Assembly: GCF_003952385.1 (NCBI RefSeq)
Contig: NZ_CP034444.1
Coordinates: forward strand, 2,666,001 to 2,730,000
From: Mesorhizobium sp. M1D.F.Ca.ET.043.01.1.1
GTDB lineage: Bacteria; Pseudomonadota; Alphaproteobacteria; Rhizobiales; Rhizobiaceae
DNA: 64,000 nucleotides
Reading direction: 5' to 3'
Shown here: piece by piece, positions 35,182 through 45,315 of the stretch
Layout: every line of letters starts with the position of its first letter
Numbering within the stretch: position 1 is the first letter of the stretch
The notes under the pieces: generated by a model
Told to the model about the DNA's origin: nothing
The model's database searches: none
The model's input: the letters and a program-made list of their open reading frames with translations, nothing else
Made by a program: the position numbers and the translations under genes

Positions 35182-36189
35182 ATGCTGCTGCAGAGATTCC
35201 TCGTTCGTCTTGTGACGATGCTTGTCACGCTGTTCGGCGTGGCCGTCGTCGTCTTCGTCGTCATCCGCGTCGCGCCCGGCGATCCGATCGCCATGATGCT
35301 GCCGCCCGGCGCCAGCGACGACGACATCGCGCGGCTGCGCGGGCTCTACGGCCTGGACAAGGCAATCGTGCAGCAATTCTTCATCTGGCTCGCCGGAGTG
35401 CTGCACGGCGATTTCGGCACCTCGATCTCGCTGCGCCAGGACGTGCTCGGCCTGGTCTTCAACCGGCTGCCGGCGACGCTGGAACTGGCGACCGTCGCGC
35501 TGCTGATGGCGGTGGCGATCGGCGTCACCGCGGCGATCCTTGGCGCGCGATCGCGCGGCACGGCGGTCGAAGCCGGCATCGACATCGCCAGCGGCGCGAC
35601 GCTCTCCATCCCCGACTTCCTGTGGGGCCTGGTGCTGATCCTGCTGTTCGGCGTGCTTCTCCCCGTGTTCGACATTTCCGGCCGGGTGTCGCCGCAGCTC
35701 GACCTGCCCTTCGTCACCCAGTTTTACCTCGTGGAGAGCATCCTGCGACTGCGCATCGATCTCACCTGGGATCTCATCAAGCACATGCTGATGCCGGCGA
35801 TTGCGCTGGCGCTGCCGCTGGCGGCGATCATCGCGCAGCTCCTGAAGCAATCGCTGAAGGAAGTGCTCGATCTCGACTATGTCGTGCTGGCCAGGGTCAA
35901 AGGATTTTCCGAAACGCAGGTCATCCTGCGCGAGGCGCTGAAGAACGCGGCATTGCCGACGCTGACGCTGGTCGGCGTGCAGTTCACCTTCCTGATCGGC
36001 GGCACGGTCATCGTCGAGCGGCTGTTCTCCTATGAGGGCCTCGGCAATATGGCGATCGACGCCGTGATCAACCGCGACCTGCCGCTGATCCAAGGCATCG
36101 TGCTGGTCTTCGCGCTGCTCTTCGTGCTGATCAACTTGGCCGTCGACATGATGTATGCGCTGCTCAATCCGAGGCTGCGCCATGGATGA
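35182..36189 (+). CDS. DppB-like ABC permease
   Basis: A 335-residue permease with about six membrane helices. The N-terminus FLVRLVTMLVTLFGVAVVVF with RVAPGDP and the EAA loop YVVLARVKGFSETQVILREA are typical of DppB/OppB. It partners the DppC-like protein encoded next, whose start overlaps its stop by 8 bases. Substrate as for the upstream binding protein. Confidence 0.92.
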   Translation: MLLQRFLVRLVTMLVTLFGVAVVVFVVIRVAPGDPIAMMLPPGASDDDIARLRGLYGLDKAIVQQFFIWLAGVLHGDFGTSISLRQDVLGLVFNRLPATLELATVALLMAVAIGVTAAILGARSRGTAVEAGIDIASGATLSIPDFLWGLVLILLFGVLLPVFDISGRVSPQLDLPFVTQFYLVESILRLRIDLTWDLIKHMLMPAIALALPLAAIIAQLLKQSLKEVLDLDYVVLARVKGFSETQVILREALKNAALPTLTLVGVQFTFLIGGTVIVERLFSYEGLGNMAIDAVINRDLPLIQGIVLVFALLFVLINLAVDMMYALLNPRLRHG

Positions 36190-37030
36190 GGCGCGCATCC
36201 CAAGACGCGGGTCGAGCCCGCGACTGTGGCTGGCCGGCGGGTGGCTGCTCATTGCGCTCGCCGCGGCGATCTTCGCGCCGCTGATCGCGCCGCAGGACCC
36301 GCTGGCGCAGGATCTGATGCTGGAGCGGCTGCCGCCCTTCTGGCTCGACGGCGCCGAGCCAGGCTATTGGCTGGGCACCGACAGCCTCGGCCGGGATCTG
36401 CTGTCGCGCCTGATCTTCGGCGGCCGCATCGCCTTCATCGTCGCCTTCGCCGCGGCGACGTCGGCCTGCCTCATCGGCTCGGCGCTCGGGCTGATCGCCG
36501 GCTATTTCGGCGGCTGGGCCGACCGCATCATCTCGCGCATCGTCGATGTCTGGATGGCGTTCCCGCCTGTGCTGTTCGCGATCCTCCTGGTGGCCGTTCT
36601 GGGCACGGGCCTCAGCTCCGTCATCATCGCGATCGCCGTCATCGACTGGACGCGCTTCTGCCGGGTGATCCGCGCCGAGGCGATGAGCCAGGCGCGCATG
36701 GACTATGTCGAGAGCGCACGCATCGCCGGCTCTGGCCGCACCGGCATCATGCTGCGCGAAGTACTGCCCAATGTGCTGCCTTCGGTGGTGGCGCTGCTGT
36801 CGCTCGAAATGGGCATCGCCGTCATCGTCGAGGCGATCCTGTCCTTCGTCAATCTATCGATCTCGACCGACGATCCGACCTGGGGCGGCATCATCGCCGA
36901 AGGCCGGCTGTCGATCCATCAGGCCTGGTGGGTGCTGGTGTTCCCGCTGATCACATTGATCCTCACCGTGCTCTCCTTCAGCCAGTTCGGCGAAGGATTG
37001 ACGGCACGCTTCGATCCGGTGCTGCGATGA
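36182..37030 (+). CDS. DppC-like ABC permease
   Basis: A 282-residue permease. The N-terminal helix (LAGGWLLIALAAAIFAPLI) is followed by YWLGTDSLGRDLLSRLIFGG and the EAA loop DYVESARIAGSGRTGIMLRE. The start at 36182 overlaps the preceding gene by 8 bases, a sign of coupled translation. The stop overlaps the ATPase start by four bases. Confidence 0.92.
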   Translation: MDEARIPRRGSSPRLWLAGGWLLIALAAAIFAPLIAPQDPLAQDLMLERLPPFWLDGAEPGYWLGTDSLGRDLLSRLIFGGRIAFIVAFAAATSACLIGSALGLIAGYFGGWADRIISRIVDVWMAFPPVLFAILLVAVLGTGLSSVIIAIAVIDWTRFCRVIRAEAMSQARMDYVESARIAGSGRTGIMLREVLPNVLPSVVALLSLEMGIAVIVEAILSFVNLSISTDDPTWGGIIAEGRLSIHQAWWVLVFPLITLILTVLSFSQFGEGLTARFDPVLR

Positions 37031-37917
37031 GCGCCAACATGGAACCATGCCTCGACATCCGCTCCTTGAGCGCGGTGCTGCCCAACGGCCAGCGCGTGCT
37101 GCGCTCGGTCTCGCTCAGCGTCCAGCCGGGCGAGGTGCGGGCGCTGGTCGGCGAGAGCGGCGCCGGCAAGACGATGATCGGCAAGGCCGTGCTCGGCGTC
37201 CTGCCGAGGAGCGTGCGCATCGTGGAAGGCGAGATGCTGATCGAAGGCGAGGACCTCGGCCGCCTCGATGCGAAGGCGCGGCGGGCCTTGATCGGCGCGC
37301 GCACGGCGCTGATCCCGCAGGATCCGCTCACCGCGCTCAATCCGTCGCGCCGCATCGGCCGGCAGATGACCGACCGGCTGGTGCGCATCCTCGGCTGGAG
37401 CGGCGAGAGGGCCGACAAGCGCATCCGGCAATTGCTCGACGAGGTGCAAATCCGCGACCCAGAGCGGGTGCTGAAGAGCTATCCGCACGAGCTGTCCGGC
37501 GGCATGCGCCAGCGCGTTCTTATCGCGGCGGCCTTCGCGGCGGAACCCAGGCTGATCGTTGCCGACGAACCGACGACGGCTCTCGACGTGACCGTGCAGA
37601 AGCAGATCCTGCGGCTGATCGCGCAGTTGCAGCGTGACCATGGCACTGCGATCCTGTTCGTGACCCACGATCTCGGCGTGGTCGCCAAGATCAGCCAGAA
37701 GGTGTCGGTGCTCTATGCCGGCAAGGTAGTCGAGGAGGCCGAGACCGCCGATCTCTTTGCAGCGCCCCAGCACGCTTACACGCGGGCGCTGATCGCGGCG
37801 ACGCCGCGCTATACCGATCCCTACGCTTCGCTGAAGCCGGTGGACGAAACCGTGCTCGCGGGACTCTCTGCAGAGATCGCCGCCGCCGACAAGGCATGGA
37901 GGCCCAGCCATGACTGA
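37027..37917 (+). CDS. DppD-like ABC ATPase
   Basis: A 296-residue ATPase with Walker A GESGAGKT, Q-loop LIPQDPLTALNP, signature LSGGMRQR and Walker [13 protein letters not shown], plus the switch histidine in VTHDLGV. The C-terminal peptide-transporter extension (PQHAYTRALIAATPR) is present. All motifs are intact. It pairs with the following ATPase as a heterodimer, overlapping it by 8 bases. Confidence 0.94.
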   Translation: MSANMEPCLDIRSLSAVLPNGQRVLRSVSLSVQPGEVRALVGESGAGKTMIGKAVLGVLPRSVRIVEGEMLIEGEDLGRLDAKARRALIGARTALIPQDPLTALNPSRRIGRQMTDRLVRILGWSGERADKRIRQLLDEVQIRDPERVLKSYPHELSGGMRQRVLIAAAFAAEPRLIVADEPTTALDVTVQKQILRLIAQLQRDHGTAILFVTHDLGVVAKISQKVSVLYAGKVVEEAETADLFAAPQHAYTRALIAATPRYTDPYASLKPVDETVLAGLSAEIAAADKAWRPSHD

Positions 37918-38740
37918 GCCGTTGTTTTCCGTGCGCGGGCTGAAAGTGGCGCTGCCCGACATGACGCGCAAACCGCTGATCGGCCGGGCGCCGCTTGCGG
38001 AAATCCTCAAGGGTCTCGATTTCGACCTGCCGAAGGGTTCGGTCACCGGCATCGTCGGCGAATCCGGCTCGGGCAAGTCGACGCTCGGCCGCGCGCTGGT
38101 CAGGCTGATCGAGCCGAGCGCAGGCTCGATCCGCTTCGAGGGGCGCGACATCAGCCATCTTTCGGAAGCCGACCTCAGACCGCTGCGCCGCGACCTGCAG
38201 ATGATCTTCCAGGACCCGATGTCGTCGCTCAATCCTCGGCATACGATCTTCAATATCATTGCAGCACCCTTGAGGCAGAACGGGCTTGGCGACAGGCTGA
38301 AGGAACGGGTCGCGGACGCCTTGCAGCGCGTCGGCCTGCCGCAGAATTTTGCCGGCCGATATCGGCACGAGCTGTCCGGCGGCCAGCGCCAGCGCGTCGG
38401 CATCGCGCGGGCGCTGGCGCTGTCGCCGAAATTCGTGCTGGCCGACGAGATTGTCTCCGGCCTCGACGTCTCGACGCAGGCGCAGATCCTCACCCTGCTG
38501 GAAAAGCTGGCCGCCGAGATGGGGCTGACGATCGCCTTCATCAGCCACGACCTGTCGGTGATCCGGCGGCTCTGCCAGCAGGTCATCGTCATGCGCGAGG
38601 GCAGGATCGTCGAATCGAGCGCCACCGACGCGCTGTTCGACAAACCCAGGGAGGCCTACACGCGCGACCTGCTCGCCGCCATTCCGCTGCCCGAGATCGA
38701 CGCGGACTGGCTGCGGCCGCCCGCGAAGGCGCCGGCATGA
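37910..38740 (+). CDS. DppF-like ABC ATPase
   Basis: A 276-residue ATPase with Walker [11 protein letters not shown]-loop FQDPMSSLNPRH, signature LSGGQRQR and Walker B VLADEIVSGLD. The residues after the catalytic Glu read IVSG instead of the usual PTSA/PVSA, a mild divergence in the D-loop region. Completes the importer begun at 33586. Confidence 0.94.
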   Translation: MTEPLFSVRGLKVALPDMTRKPLIGRAPLAEILKGLDFDLPKGSVTGIVGESGSGKSTLGRALVRLIEPSAGSIRFEGRDISHLSEADLRPLRRDLQMIFQDPMSSLNPRHTIFNIIAAPLRQNGLGDRLKERVADALQRVGLPQNFAGRYRHELSGGQRQRVGIARALALSPKFVLADEIVSGLDVSTQAQILTLLEKLAAEMGLTIAFISHDLSVIRRLCQQVIVMREGRIVESSATDALFDKPREAYTRDLLAAIPLPEIDADWLRPPAKAPA

Positions 38741-38822
38741 GAAAAGCTTGACCTGTCCGCACGCCGAACAGCGGGCCTCGGATGTGCAGGGAAGCAAAGT
38801 CAGCCCGCCAATGGAGGGTGAC

Positions 38823-39422
38823 ATGAACTACGCAGCAGGCGGCGCGATGCTCGCCGCAATCCTGTTCGGCTCGATGGGAGCGGCCTCGGCCGATTCGATC
38901 CCCGGCATGCGTGGGCACGACCATACCGGCATCACCGTGCCCGACATGAAGCAGGCCGTCGACTTCTTCACCGGCATGGTCGGATGCAAGAAGGCGATGT
39001 CGTTCGGCCCGTTCGCCGACGACAAGGGCACCTTCATGCAAGACCTGCTCGGCGTCGATCCGAAGGCGGTGATCGAGGAGATCACCATGCTCCGCTGCGG
39101 CACCGGTTCGAACATCGAGCTGTTCAAATACACCGCGCCCGACCAGAAGGACCTGCAGCCGAAGAACAGCGACATCGGCGGCCTCCACATCGCCTTCTAT
39201 GTCGACGACGTCGCCGCGGCGAAGACCTATCTCGACGCCAAGGGCGTGAAGACCAGGCTGGGACCATTGCCGGTCAAGGAAGGGCCGGCCGCCGGCCAGA
39301 CCATCCTTTACTTCCAGGCGCCGTGGGGACTGCAGCTCGAAGCGATCAGCTATCCGCAAGGCATGGCCTACGAGAAGGGCGCCGAAACGGTGCTATGGAG
39401 CCCCAAGGACCCGGCCAAGTGA
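38823..39422 (+). CDS. VOC-family (glyoxalase-like) protein with signal peptide
   Basis: A 199-residue protein with a Sec signal (residues 1-23, ending GAASA) and a vicinal-oxygen-chelate fold: HDHTGITVPDMKQAVDFF at the start and IGGLHIAFYVDDVAAAKTYL in the second half, with LQLEAISYPQG at the end. Possible metal ligands are the His of HDHTG, Glu in NIELFKY, His in GLHIAF and the Glu of LQLEAI. GGAGGGTG precedes the ATG. Most VOC enzymes are cytosolic, so export is unusual. It lies 82 bases after the transporter ATPase. It may modify or bind the imported aromatic compound (inference). Confidence 0.82.
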   Translation: MNYAAGGAMLAAILFGSMGAASADSIPGMRGHDHTGITVPDMKQAVDFFTGMVGCKKAMSFGPFADDKGTFMQDLLGVDPKAVIEEITMLRCGTGSNIELFKYTAPDQKDLQPKNSDIGGLHIAFYVDDVAAAKTYLDAKGVKTRLGPLPVKEGPAAGQTILYFQAPWGLQLEAISYPQGMAYEKGAETVLWSPKDPAK

Positions 39423-39463
39423 CCGGTTCCCGCGATGCGCACCGGAATTGTTCAATTATAAAA

Positions 39464-39477
39464 CTTTAAGCTTGAAA
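39464..39477. promoter_or_regulatory. Candidate MarR operator, site 2
   Basis: CTTTAAGCTTGAAA is an imperfect palindrome centred on AAGCTT in the A/T-rich promoter region of the aryl-CoA operon, 84 bases upstream of the ATG at 39561. It matches site 31870-31883 at 11 of 14 bases, and CAATTAT lies upstream of both. Confidence 0.5.
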
Positions 39478-39560
39478 TAATTTCCGGAAGGCGCGATACT
39501 GACAGTCGGGATCGCTTGGCCTTGCCGGCGACTCCCGATGCGAAGAGGAGATCGCAAGAC

Positions 39561-41855
39561 ATGAAGGTTGCGGTTCTCGGCGGCGGACCGGCCGGGCTCT
39601 ACTTTGCCATCTCGCTGAAGCTGCGCGACGCCGCGCATGAGGTGACAGTCTATGAACGCAACCGCCCGGACGACACGTTCGGCTGGGGCGTGGTGCTGTC
39701 GGCCGAAACGCTGGACAACCTGACCAGGAACGATCCGGTCAGCGCGGTCTGGATCAAGAAGCATTTCGCCTATTGGGACGATATCGCCGTCATCCATGAC
39801 GGCGTGCGCACGGTATCCTCCGGCCATGGCTTCTGCGGCATCGGCCGCAAGCGGCTCCTGATCCTTTTGCAGCGCAGGGCGCGCGAGCTCGGCATCAAGT
39901 TGATGTTCGAGACCGAGATCTCGGACCCCAGGCCGTTCATGGAAACGCATGACCTGGTGGTCGCGGCCGACGGGCTGAACTCCAAGTCACGCGCGGCTTT
40001 TGCCGATGTCTTCAGGCCGGATATCGACACCCGCAAATGCAAGTTCGTCTGGCTCGGCACGACGCAGAAATTCGACGACGCCTTCACCTTCATCTTCGAG
40101 AAGACGGAGCATGGCTGGGTGTGGGCGCATGCCTACCAGTTCGACAGCGAGACCGCGACCTTCATCGTCGAATGCAGCGAAGAGACCTGGGTTGCCTTCG
40201 GCTTCGGCCAGATGACGCAGCAGGAATCGATCGCGGTCTGCGAGCGCATCTTCAAAAAGCATCTCGGCGGCCATCCGCTGATGACCAACGCCAACCACAT
40301 CCGCGGGTCGGCCTGGATCAATTTCCCGCGCGTGCTGTGCGAGCGCTGGTCGTATAAGAACCTGGCGCTGATGGGCGATGCGGCGGCGTCGGCGCATTTC
40401 TCCATTGGCTCCGGCACCAAGCTCGCGCTGGAAAGCGCTGTCGCGCTCGCCGACTATGTCGAGTCCGAGCCGGACCTCGAGGCGGCCTTCCGCAAATATG
40501 AAGACGCGCGCCGCACCGAAGTGCTGAAGCTGCAGTCGGCGGCGCGCAATTCGCTCGAATGGTTCGAGGAAGTCGAACGATATCTCGGACTCGATCCGGT
40601 GCAGTTCAACTATTCGCTGCTCACCCGCTCGCAGCGCATCAGCCACGAGAACCTGAGACTGCGCGACGCCGAATGGCTGGCGGGCGCCGAGGAATGGTTC
40701 CAGCGCAGGGCCGGCGCGGACGGCAGAAGCTTGCGCCGCGCGCCGATGTTCGCGCCGTTCAAGCTGCGCGACATGGCGCTCAACAACCGCATCGTCGTCT
40801 CGCCGATGGCGCAGTACAAGGCCGTCGACGGCTGTCCGACCGACTGGCATTTTGCTCACTATGCCGAGCGCGCCAAGGGCGGCGCCGGCCTCGTCTATAT
40901 CGAGATGACCTGCGTCAGCCCCGAGGGACGCATCACGCCCGGATGCCCCGGCTTCTACAAGCCGGAACATGAGGTCGCGTGGAAGCGCCTGGTCGATTTT
41001 GTCCATGCCGAGACCGAGGCGAAAATCTGCGCCCAGATCGGCCACTCCGGCGCCAAGGGCTCGACCCGCCTCGGCTGGGAAGGAACCGACGAGCCGCTAC
41101 CCTCCGGCAACTGGCCGGTGATGGCGCCTTCGGCAATCCCGTGGTCGCCCGGGAACCAGGTGCCGAAGGCGATGGACCGCGCCGACATGGACGCTGTGCG
41201 CGACCAGTTCGTCGCCTCGGCGCAGATGGCCGAGCGCTGCGGCTTCGACATGCTGGAGATCCATGCCGCGCATGGCTACCTGCTCTCGGCGTTCATCACG
41301 CCGCTGACCAACAGGCGCACCGACGACTATGGCGGCTCGCTCGAAAACCGCATGCGCTATCCGCTGGAGATCTTCCACGCGGTGCGCGCGGTGTGGCCGG
41401 CGGGAAAGCCGATCTCGATGCGCATCTCGGCCAATGACTGGGTTGGCATCGAGGGCGTGACGCCGGCCGATGCCGTTGAGATCGCCAGGCTTCTGCATCA
41501 AGCCGGCGTCGACCTCTGCGACGTGTCGGCCGGCCAGACCACGATCGCCGCAAGACCTGTCTATGGCCGCATGTTCCAGACGCCGTTCTCCGACCGCATC
41601 CGCAACGAGGTCGGCATGGCGACCATGGCTGTCGGCAACATCTACGAGCCCGACCATGCCAACTCGATCCTGATGGCCGGACGCGCCGATCTGGTGGCGC
41701 TGGCGCGACCGCATCTCACCGACCCCTACTGGACGCTGCATGCGGCGGTCACGCTCGGCGACCGCGGCATCAAATGGCCGGATCCTTATCTGCGCGGGCG
41801 CGACCAGATCTATCGCCTGGCCGAACGCGAAGCAGCAGCGGGGCTGAAGGTATGA
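39561..41855 (+). CDS. Fused aryl-CoA flavin monooxygenase / Old Yellow Enzyme (anthraniloyl-CoA or salicylyl-CoA type)
   Basis: A 764-residue two-domain flavoenzyme. Residues 1-385 are a PHBH-type FAD monooxygenase ([36 protein letters not shown]). Residues about 392-755 are an Old Yellow Enzyme-like FMN reductase ([49 protein letters not shown]). This fusion is known from 2-aminobenzoyl-CoA monooxygenase/reductase of Azoarcus, which hydroxylates and then reduces the ring, and from salicylyl-CoA 5-hydroxylase. GAGGAG lies upstream of the ATG at 39561. The companion acyl-CoA genes and a RidA favour the anthraniloyl-CoA role. It heads the six-gene operon. Confidence 0.92.
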   Translation: MKVAVLGGGPAGLYFAISLKLRDAAHEVTVYERNRPDDTFGWGVVLSAETLDNLTRNDPVSAVWIKKHFAYWDDIAVIHDGVRTVSSGHGFCGIGRKRLLILLQRRARELGIKLMFETEISDPRPFMETHDLVVAADGLNSKSRAAFADVFRPDIDTRKCKFVWLGTTQKFDDAFTFIFEKTEHGWVWAHAYQFDSETATFIVECSEETWVAFGFGQMTQQESIAVCERIFKKHLGGHPLMTNANHIRGSAWINFPRVLCERWSYKNLALMGDAAASAHFSIGSGTKLALESAVALADYVESEPDLEAAFRKYEDARRTEVLKLQSAARNSLEWFEEVERYLGLDPVQFNYSLLTRSQRISHENLRLRDAEWLAGAEEWFQRRAGADGRSLRRAPMFAPFKLRDMALNNRIVVSPMAQYKAVDGCPTDWHFAHYAERAKGGAGLVYIEMTCVSPEGRITPGCPGFYKPEHEVAWKRLVDFVHAETEAKICAQIGHSGAKGSTRLGWEGTDEPLPSGNWPVMAPSAIPWSPGNQVPKAMDRADMDAVRDQFVASAQMAERCGFDMLEIHAAHGYLLSAFITPLTNRRTDDYGGSLENRMRYPLEIFHAVRAVWPAGKPISMRISANDWVGIEGVTPADAVEIARLLHQAGVDLCDVSAGQTTIAARPVYGRMFQTPFSDRIRNEVGMATMAVGNIYEPDHANSILMAGRADLVALARPHLTDPYWTLHAAVTLGDRGIKWPDPYLRGRDQIYRLAEREAAAGLKV

Positions 41856-42625
41856 GCGCCGCTCCGGCAATCATGGGCAGGCACGCCCTGGTCACCGGCG
41901 GCGGCTCTGGCGTTGGGCGCTCGATCGCGCTGGCGCTGGCGGGTGCCGGCGTCACCGTCACCATCTGCGGCCGGCGCGAGGCGGCGCTTGCCGAGGTCGC
42001 AAAGGAAAACGACCGCATCTTTGGCATTGCCGCCGATGTCACCGACGAAGCGGAAATGGCCGCTCTGCACGAGAAGGCGGAAGCGGCGCGCGGACCGTTC
42101 GACATCGTGGTTGCCAATGCCGGCATGGCCGGCAGCGCCCCGGCGCACAGGATTTCGCTGGCCGACTGGCGACGCACGCTCGACGTCAACCTCACCGGCG
42201 CCTTCCTGACGGTGAAGCCGGCGCTGGCCGGCATGCTGGCGCGAAAGTCGGGCCGCATCGTCTTCGTCGCCTCGACCGCCGGCTTGAAAGGCTATGCTTA
42301 TGTCGCGCCTTACGTCGCTGCCAAGCACGGCGTCGTCGGGCTGATGCGAGCGCTCGCAGCCGAGACGGCAAAATCAGGCATTACCGTCAATGCGGTGTGC
42401 CCAGGCTTCGTGGAAACCGACATGCTGGAAGAGTCGGTCCGGCGCATCGTCGAAAAAACCGGCCGCGCCGCCGACGAGGCGCGGGCGAGCCTTGCCGCGA
42501 TCAATCCGCAAGGGCGTTTCGTCCAGCCGGACGAGGTCGCTGCGGCGGTGCTTTGGCTATGCAGCGACGCCGCGCGATCGATCACCGGACAGGCCATCTC
42601 GGTCTCCGGAGGCGAGACATGGTAG
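41852..42625 (+). CDS. Short-chain dehydrogenase/reductase
   Basis: A 257-residue SDR with the cofactor motif TGGGSGVGR (TGxxxGxG), NAGMAGS, a catalytic Ser in VASTAG, YVAAK (YxxxK) and the usual [16 protein letters not shown] after the second strand suggests NADP. The ATG overlaps the upstream stop by four bases. In this operon it would act as a 3-hydroxyacyl-CoA-like dehydrogenase on the ring-cleaved product (inference). Confidence 0.9.
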   Translation: MSAAPAIMGRHALVTGGGSGVGRSIALALAGAGVTVTICGRREAALAEVAKENDRIFGIAADVTDEAEMAALHEKAEAARGPFDIVVANAGMAGSAPAHRISLADWRRTLDVNLTGAFLTVKPALAGMLARKSGRIVFVASTAGLKGYAYVAPYVAAKHGVVGLMRALAAETAKSGITVNAVCPGFVETDMLEESVRRIVEKTGRAADEARASLAAINPQGRFVQPDEVAAAVLWLCSDAARSITGQAISVSGGETW

Positions 42626-43083
42626 CCGGACCGACGTCCACCGGGCCGGGTAAGGACAGGCTGCGCCTGTGGATACGCCTGCTGCGTGCTTCGCGCACCA
42701 TCGAGGCAGAGCTGCGCGAGCGGCTGAAGAAGGAATTCGACACGACGCTGCCGCGCTTCGACGTGATGGCGGCACTCTACCGGTCGCCGGAAGGCATGCT
42801 GATGAGCGATCTGTCGCGCTTCCTGCTGGTGTCGAACGGCAATGTGACGGGCATCGTCGACCGCCTGGTTTCGGAAGGCCTTGTGACGCGCGCGCGCCGC
42901 AACGGCGACCGCCGCACCTCGATGGTGCGGCTGACCGAGGAAGGCTCCAAATCTTTCGCCGCGATCGCCGCCGCGCATGAGAGCTGGGTCGGCGAGCTGC
43001 TCGGCACTGTCAGCGAGGACGAGGCGCGCCGTCTGACCGGCATGCTGAAATCGTTCCGCAGCAATTGGGAGGGACGCGAATGA
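42619..43083 (+). CDS. MarR-family regulator (catabolic operon 2)
   Basis: A 154-residue winged-helix protein with [20 protein letters not shown] (recognition helix) and [20 protein letters not shown] (wing). It is embedded between the SDR and crotonase genes, overlapping both (7 and 4 bases). MarR genes in this position of anthraniloyl-CoA/benzoyl-CoA type operons usually respond to the aryl-CoA. It is distinct from the MarR at 28921. Confidence 0.9.
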   Translation: MVAGPTSTGPGKDRLRLWIRLLRASRTIEAELRERLKKEFDTTLPRFDVMAALYRSPEGMLMSDLSRFLLVSNGNVTGIVDRLVSEGLVTRARRNGDRRTSMVRLTEEGSKSFAAIAAAHESWVGELLGTVSEDEARRLTGMLKSFRSNWEGRE

Positions 43084-43892
43084 GCGCCATGGCCAAGCTC
43101 AAGCCAAAGCACTTCCTTTGGGAGGTCGAAGGCCGGGTCGCAAAGATCCGGCTCGACCGGCCGGAGCGCAAGAACCCGCTGACTTTCGACAGCTATGCGG
43201 AGATGCGCGACACGTTTCGCGGCCTCGTCTATGCCGAGGATGTCGATGCCGTGGTGTTCCTGCCCAATGGCGGCAATTTCTGCTCGGGCGGCGATGTCCA
43301 CGACATCATCGGGCCGCTGGTGAAGATGGACATGAAGGCGCTGCTCGCCTTCACGCGCATGACCGGCGACTTTGTCAAGGCGATGCTCAACTGCGGCAAG
43401 CCGATCATCTCGGCCGTCGACGGCGTGGCGGTCGGCGCCGGCGCCATTATCGCCATGGCCTCCGACATCCGCATCGCCACGCCGGAGGCGAAGACCGCCT
43501 TCCTGTTCACCCGCGTCGGGCTTGCCGGCTGCGACATGGGCGCCTGCGCGATCCTGCCGCGCATCATCGGCCAGGGCCGCGCGGCCGAGCTGCTCTATAC
43601 CGGCCGCACGATGAGCGCCGCCGAAGGCGAGCGCTGGGGGTTCTACAACCGGCTGGTCGATGCGGCGGCGCTCGAGGCCGACGCGCTCGACATGGCGGCG
43701 CGCATCGTCTCCGGCCCGACTTTCGCGCACGGCATCACCAAGACGCAGCTCAACCAGGAATGGTCGATGGGCCTCGACCAGGCGATCGAGGCGGAAGCGC
43801 AGGCACAGGCGATCTGCATGCAGACCGGCGATTTCGAGCGCGCGTACAAGGCCTTCGTCGCCAAGGAAAAGCCCGTGTTCGAGGGGAATTGA
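43080..43892 (+). CDS. Crotonase-fold enoyl-CoA hydratase-family protein
   Basis: A 270-residue crotonase. The oxyanion-hole elements [13 protein letters not shown] and [14 protein letters not shown] are typical, and [11 protein letters not shown] retains the second glutamate position. The first catalytic glutamate of ordinary hydratases (PExxLG) is replaced: the segment reads [16 protein letters not shown]. It may therefore catalyse a different step, such as hydration or hydrolytic C-C cleavage of an alicyclic CoA ester, rather than simple enoyl hydration. The start at 43080 overlaps the marR stop. Confidence 0.85.
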   Translation: MSAMAKLKPKHFLWEVEGRVAKIRLDRPERKNPLTFDSYAEMRDTFRGLVYAEDVDAVVFLPNGGNFCSGGDVHDIIGPLVKMDMKALLAFTRMTGDFVKAMLNCGKPIISAVDGVAVGAGAIIAMASDIRIATPEAKTAFLFTRVGLAGCDMGACAILPRIIGQGRAAELLYTGRTMSAAEGERWGFYNRLVDAAALEADALDMAARIVSGPTFAHGITKTQLNQEWSMGLDQAIEAEAQAQAICMQTGDFERAYKAFVAKEKPVFEGN

Positions 43893-43929
43893 GGATGGGC
43901 GGATTGTTGGAGACGTTGGCGGGACAGCA

Positions 43930-44083
43930 CCCCCCTCTGTCCTGCCGGACATCTCCCCCTCAAGGGGGGAGATTTGATGTCGCGTCCGCTTTCGCCAATC
44001 TCCAGCGTCTCAGGAAGAGTGCCTGCGGCGACGCTGCCAATCTCCCCCCTAGAGAGGGAGATGTCCGGCAGGACAGAGGGGGG
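43930..44083. repeat. Intergenic element with 44-nt terminal inverted repeats
   Basis: The left arm (43930-43973) begins CCCCCCTCTGTCCTGCCGGA and the right arm (44040-44083) is its near-perfect reverse complement. Each arm also has its own small palindrome (ATCTCCCCC...GGGGGGAGAT). The 66-base core is not obviously coding. Non-autonomous, transposon-like or mRNA-stabilising repeats of this sort are common in Mesorhizobium. It splits the crotonase gene from the acyl-CoA dehydrogenase gene. Confidence 0.8.
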
Positions 44084-44123
44084 CGCCGTAGAGCGCAAGG
44101 CTCGAAGTACAGCGGAGGCGCAA

Positions 44124-45272
44124 ATGCCTGACCGTTCCTTCCTCTCGTGGCCCTTCTTCGAAGACCGCCATCGCCAACTCGCCGAACGCCTCGACGCCTG
44201 GTGTGCGAAGAACCTCCGGGTCGATCACCACGACGTGGACGCCGCCTGCCGCGCGCTGGTGGCGAGGCTTGGCCGCGACGGCTGGCTGAAGCCGACGGCG
44301 CTCGACCCGCACAATCCCGCACCGCTCGACGTGCGCACGCTCTGCATCACCCGCGAGACACTCGCGCGCCATGATGGCCTGGCCGACTTCGCCTTCGCCA
44401 TGCAAGGCCTTGGCACCGGCGCGATCTCGCTCTTCGGCACGCCGGACCAGCAGCGCTGGCTGGAGAAGACGCGAGCCGGTCAAGCGATTTCCGCGTTTGC
44501 GCTGTCCGAGCCGCGCTCAGGTTCGGACGTCGCCAACATGGAAATGACGGCGGTACGCGACGGCGACGACTACGTGCTGTCGGGCGAAAAGACGTGGATC
44601 TCCAATGGCGCCATCGCCGATCTCTATGTGGTCTTCGCCCGCACCGGTGAGGCGTCGGGCGCCAAGGGGATTTCCGCTTTCATCGTGCCTGCCGACACGA
44701 AGGGTCTGGGCATTGCCGAGCGCCTCGAGGTCATCGCTCCGCACCCGTTGGCGCGGCTTTCGTTCGACAATGTCCGCGTTCCGGCTTCCGCCCTGATCGG
44801 CAAACCCGGCGACGGCTTCCGCATCGCCATGTCGGTGCTCGACGTCTTCCGCTCGACCGTCGGCGCCGCTGCTCTCGGCTTCGCCCGCCGTGCGCTGGAC
44901 GAAAGCATCAAGAGGGTGGCCGAACGGAAACTCTTCGGCGCGCCGATGGCCGAACTGCAGATGGTGCAAGGCCATATCGCCGACATGGCGCTGGACGTCG
45001 ACGCCGCCGCCTTGCTCATCTACCGCGCCGCGTGGACCAAGGACATGGGCGCCGCCCGCGTCACCCGTGAGGCTGCGATGGCGAAACTGTTCGCCACCGA
45101 TCGGGCGCAGGAAGTGATCGACAAGGCGGTGCAACTGCATGGCGGCGACGGCGTGCGCAAGGGCCATATCGTCGAGAGCCTCTATCGCGAGATCCGGGCG
45201 CTGCGCATCTATGAGGGCGCTTCCGACGTGCAGAAGGTGGTGATCGCCAGGCAAGTCATGGGAGCCGCTTGA
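44124..45272 (+). CDS. Acyl-CoA dehydrogenase
   Basis: A 382-residue acyl-CoA dehydrogenase with [18 protein letters not shown] (FAD/substrate loop), [11 protein letters not shown], and [20 protein letters not shown], then [11 protein letters not shown] containing the catalytic-base glutamate. GGAGG lies 4 bases upstream of the ATG at 44124. The preceding 231-base gap contains the inverted-repeat element. It probably oxidises an alicyclic or dicarboxylic acyl-CoA in the aryl-CoA pathway; electron transfer flavoprotein genes are not in this window. Confidence 0.92.
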   Translation: MPDRSFLSWPFFEDRHRQLAERLDAWCAKNLRVDHHDVDAACRALVARLGRDGWLKPTALDPHNPAPLDVRTLCITRETLARHDGLADFAFAMQGLGTGAISLFGTPDQQRWLEKTRAGQAISAFALSEPRSGSDVANMEMTAVRDGDDYVLSGEKTWISNGAIADLYVVFARTGEASGAKGISAFIVPADTKGLGIAERLEVIAPHPLARLSFDNVRVPASALIGKPGDGFRIAMSVLDVFRSTVGAAALGFARRALDESIKRVAERKLFGAPMAELQMVQGHIADMALDVDAAALLIYRAAWTKDMGAARVTREAAMAKLFATDRAQEVIDKAVQLHGGDGVRKGHIVESLYREIRALRIYEGASDVQKVVIARQVMGAA

Positions 45273-45315
45273 CACCATGCCCTGCGAACCGAATTTGAAT
45301 TAGGGGAAGCTAGAC

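Noticed and set aside
33379..36252. A 957-codon open frame on the minus strand
   Set aside because: It is antisense to the receptor and permease genes, is His/Arg/Asp-rich and repetitive as expected from GC-rich codon shadows, and has no domain.
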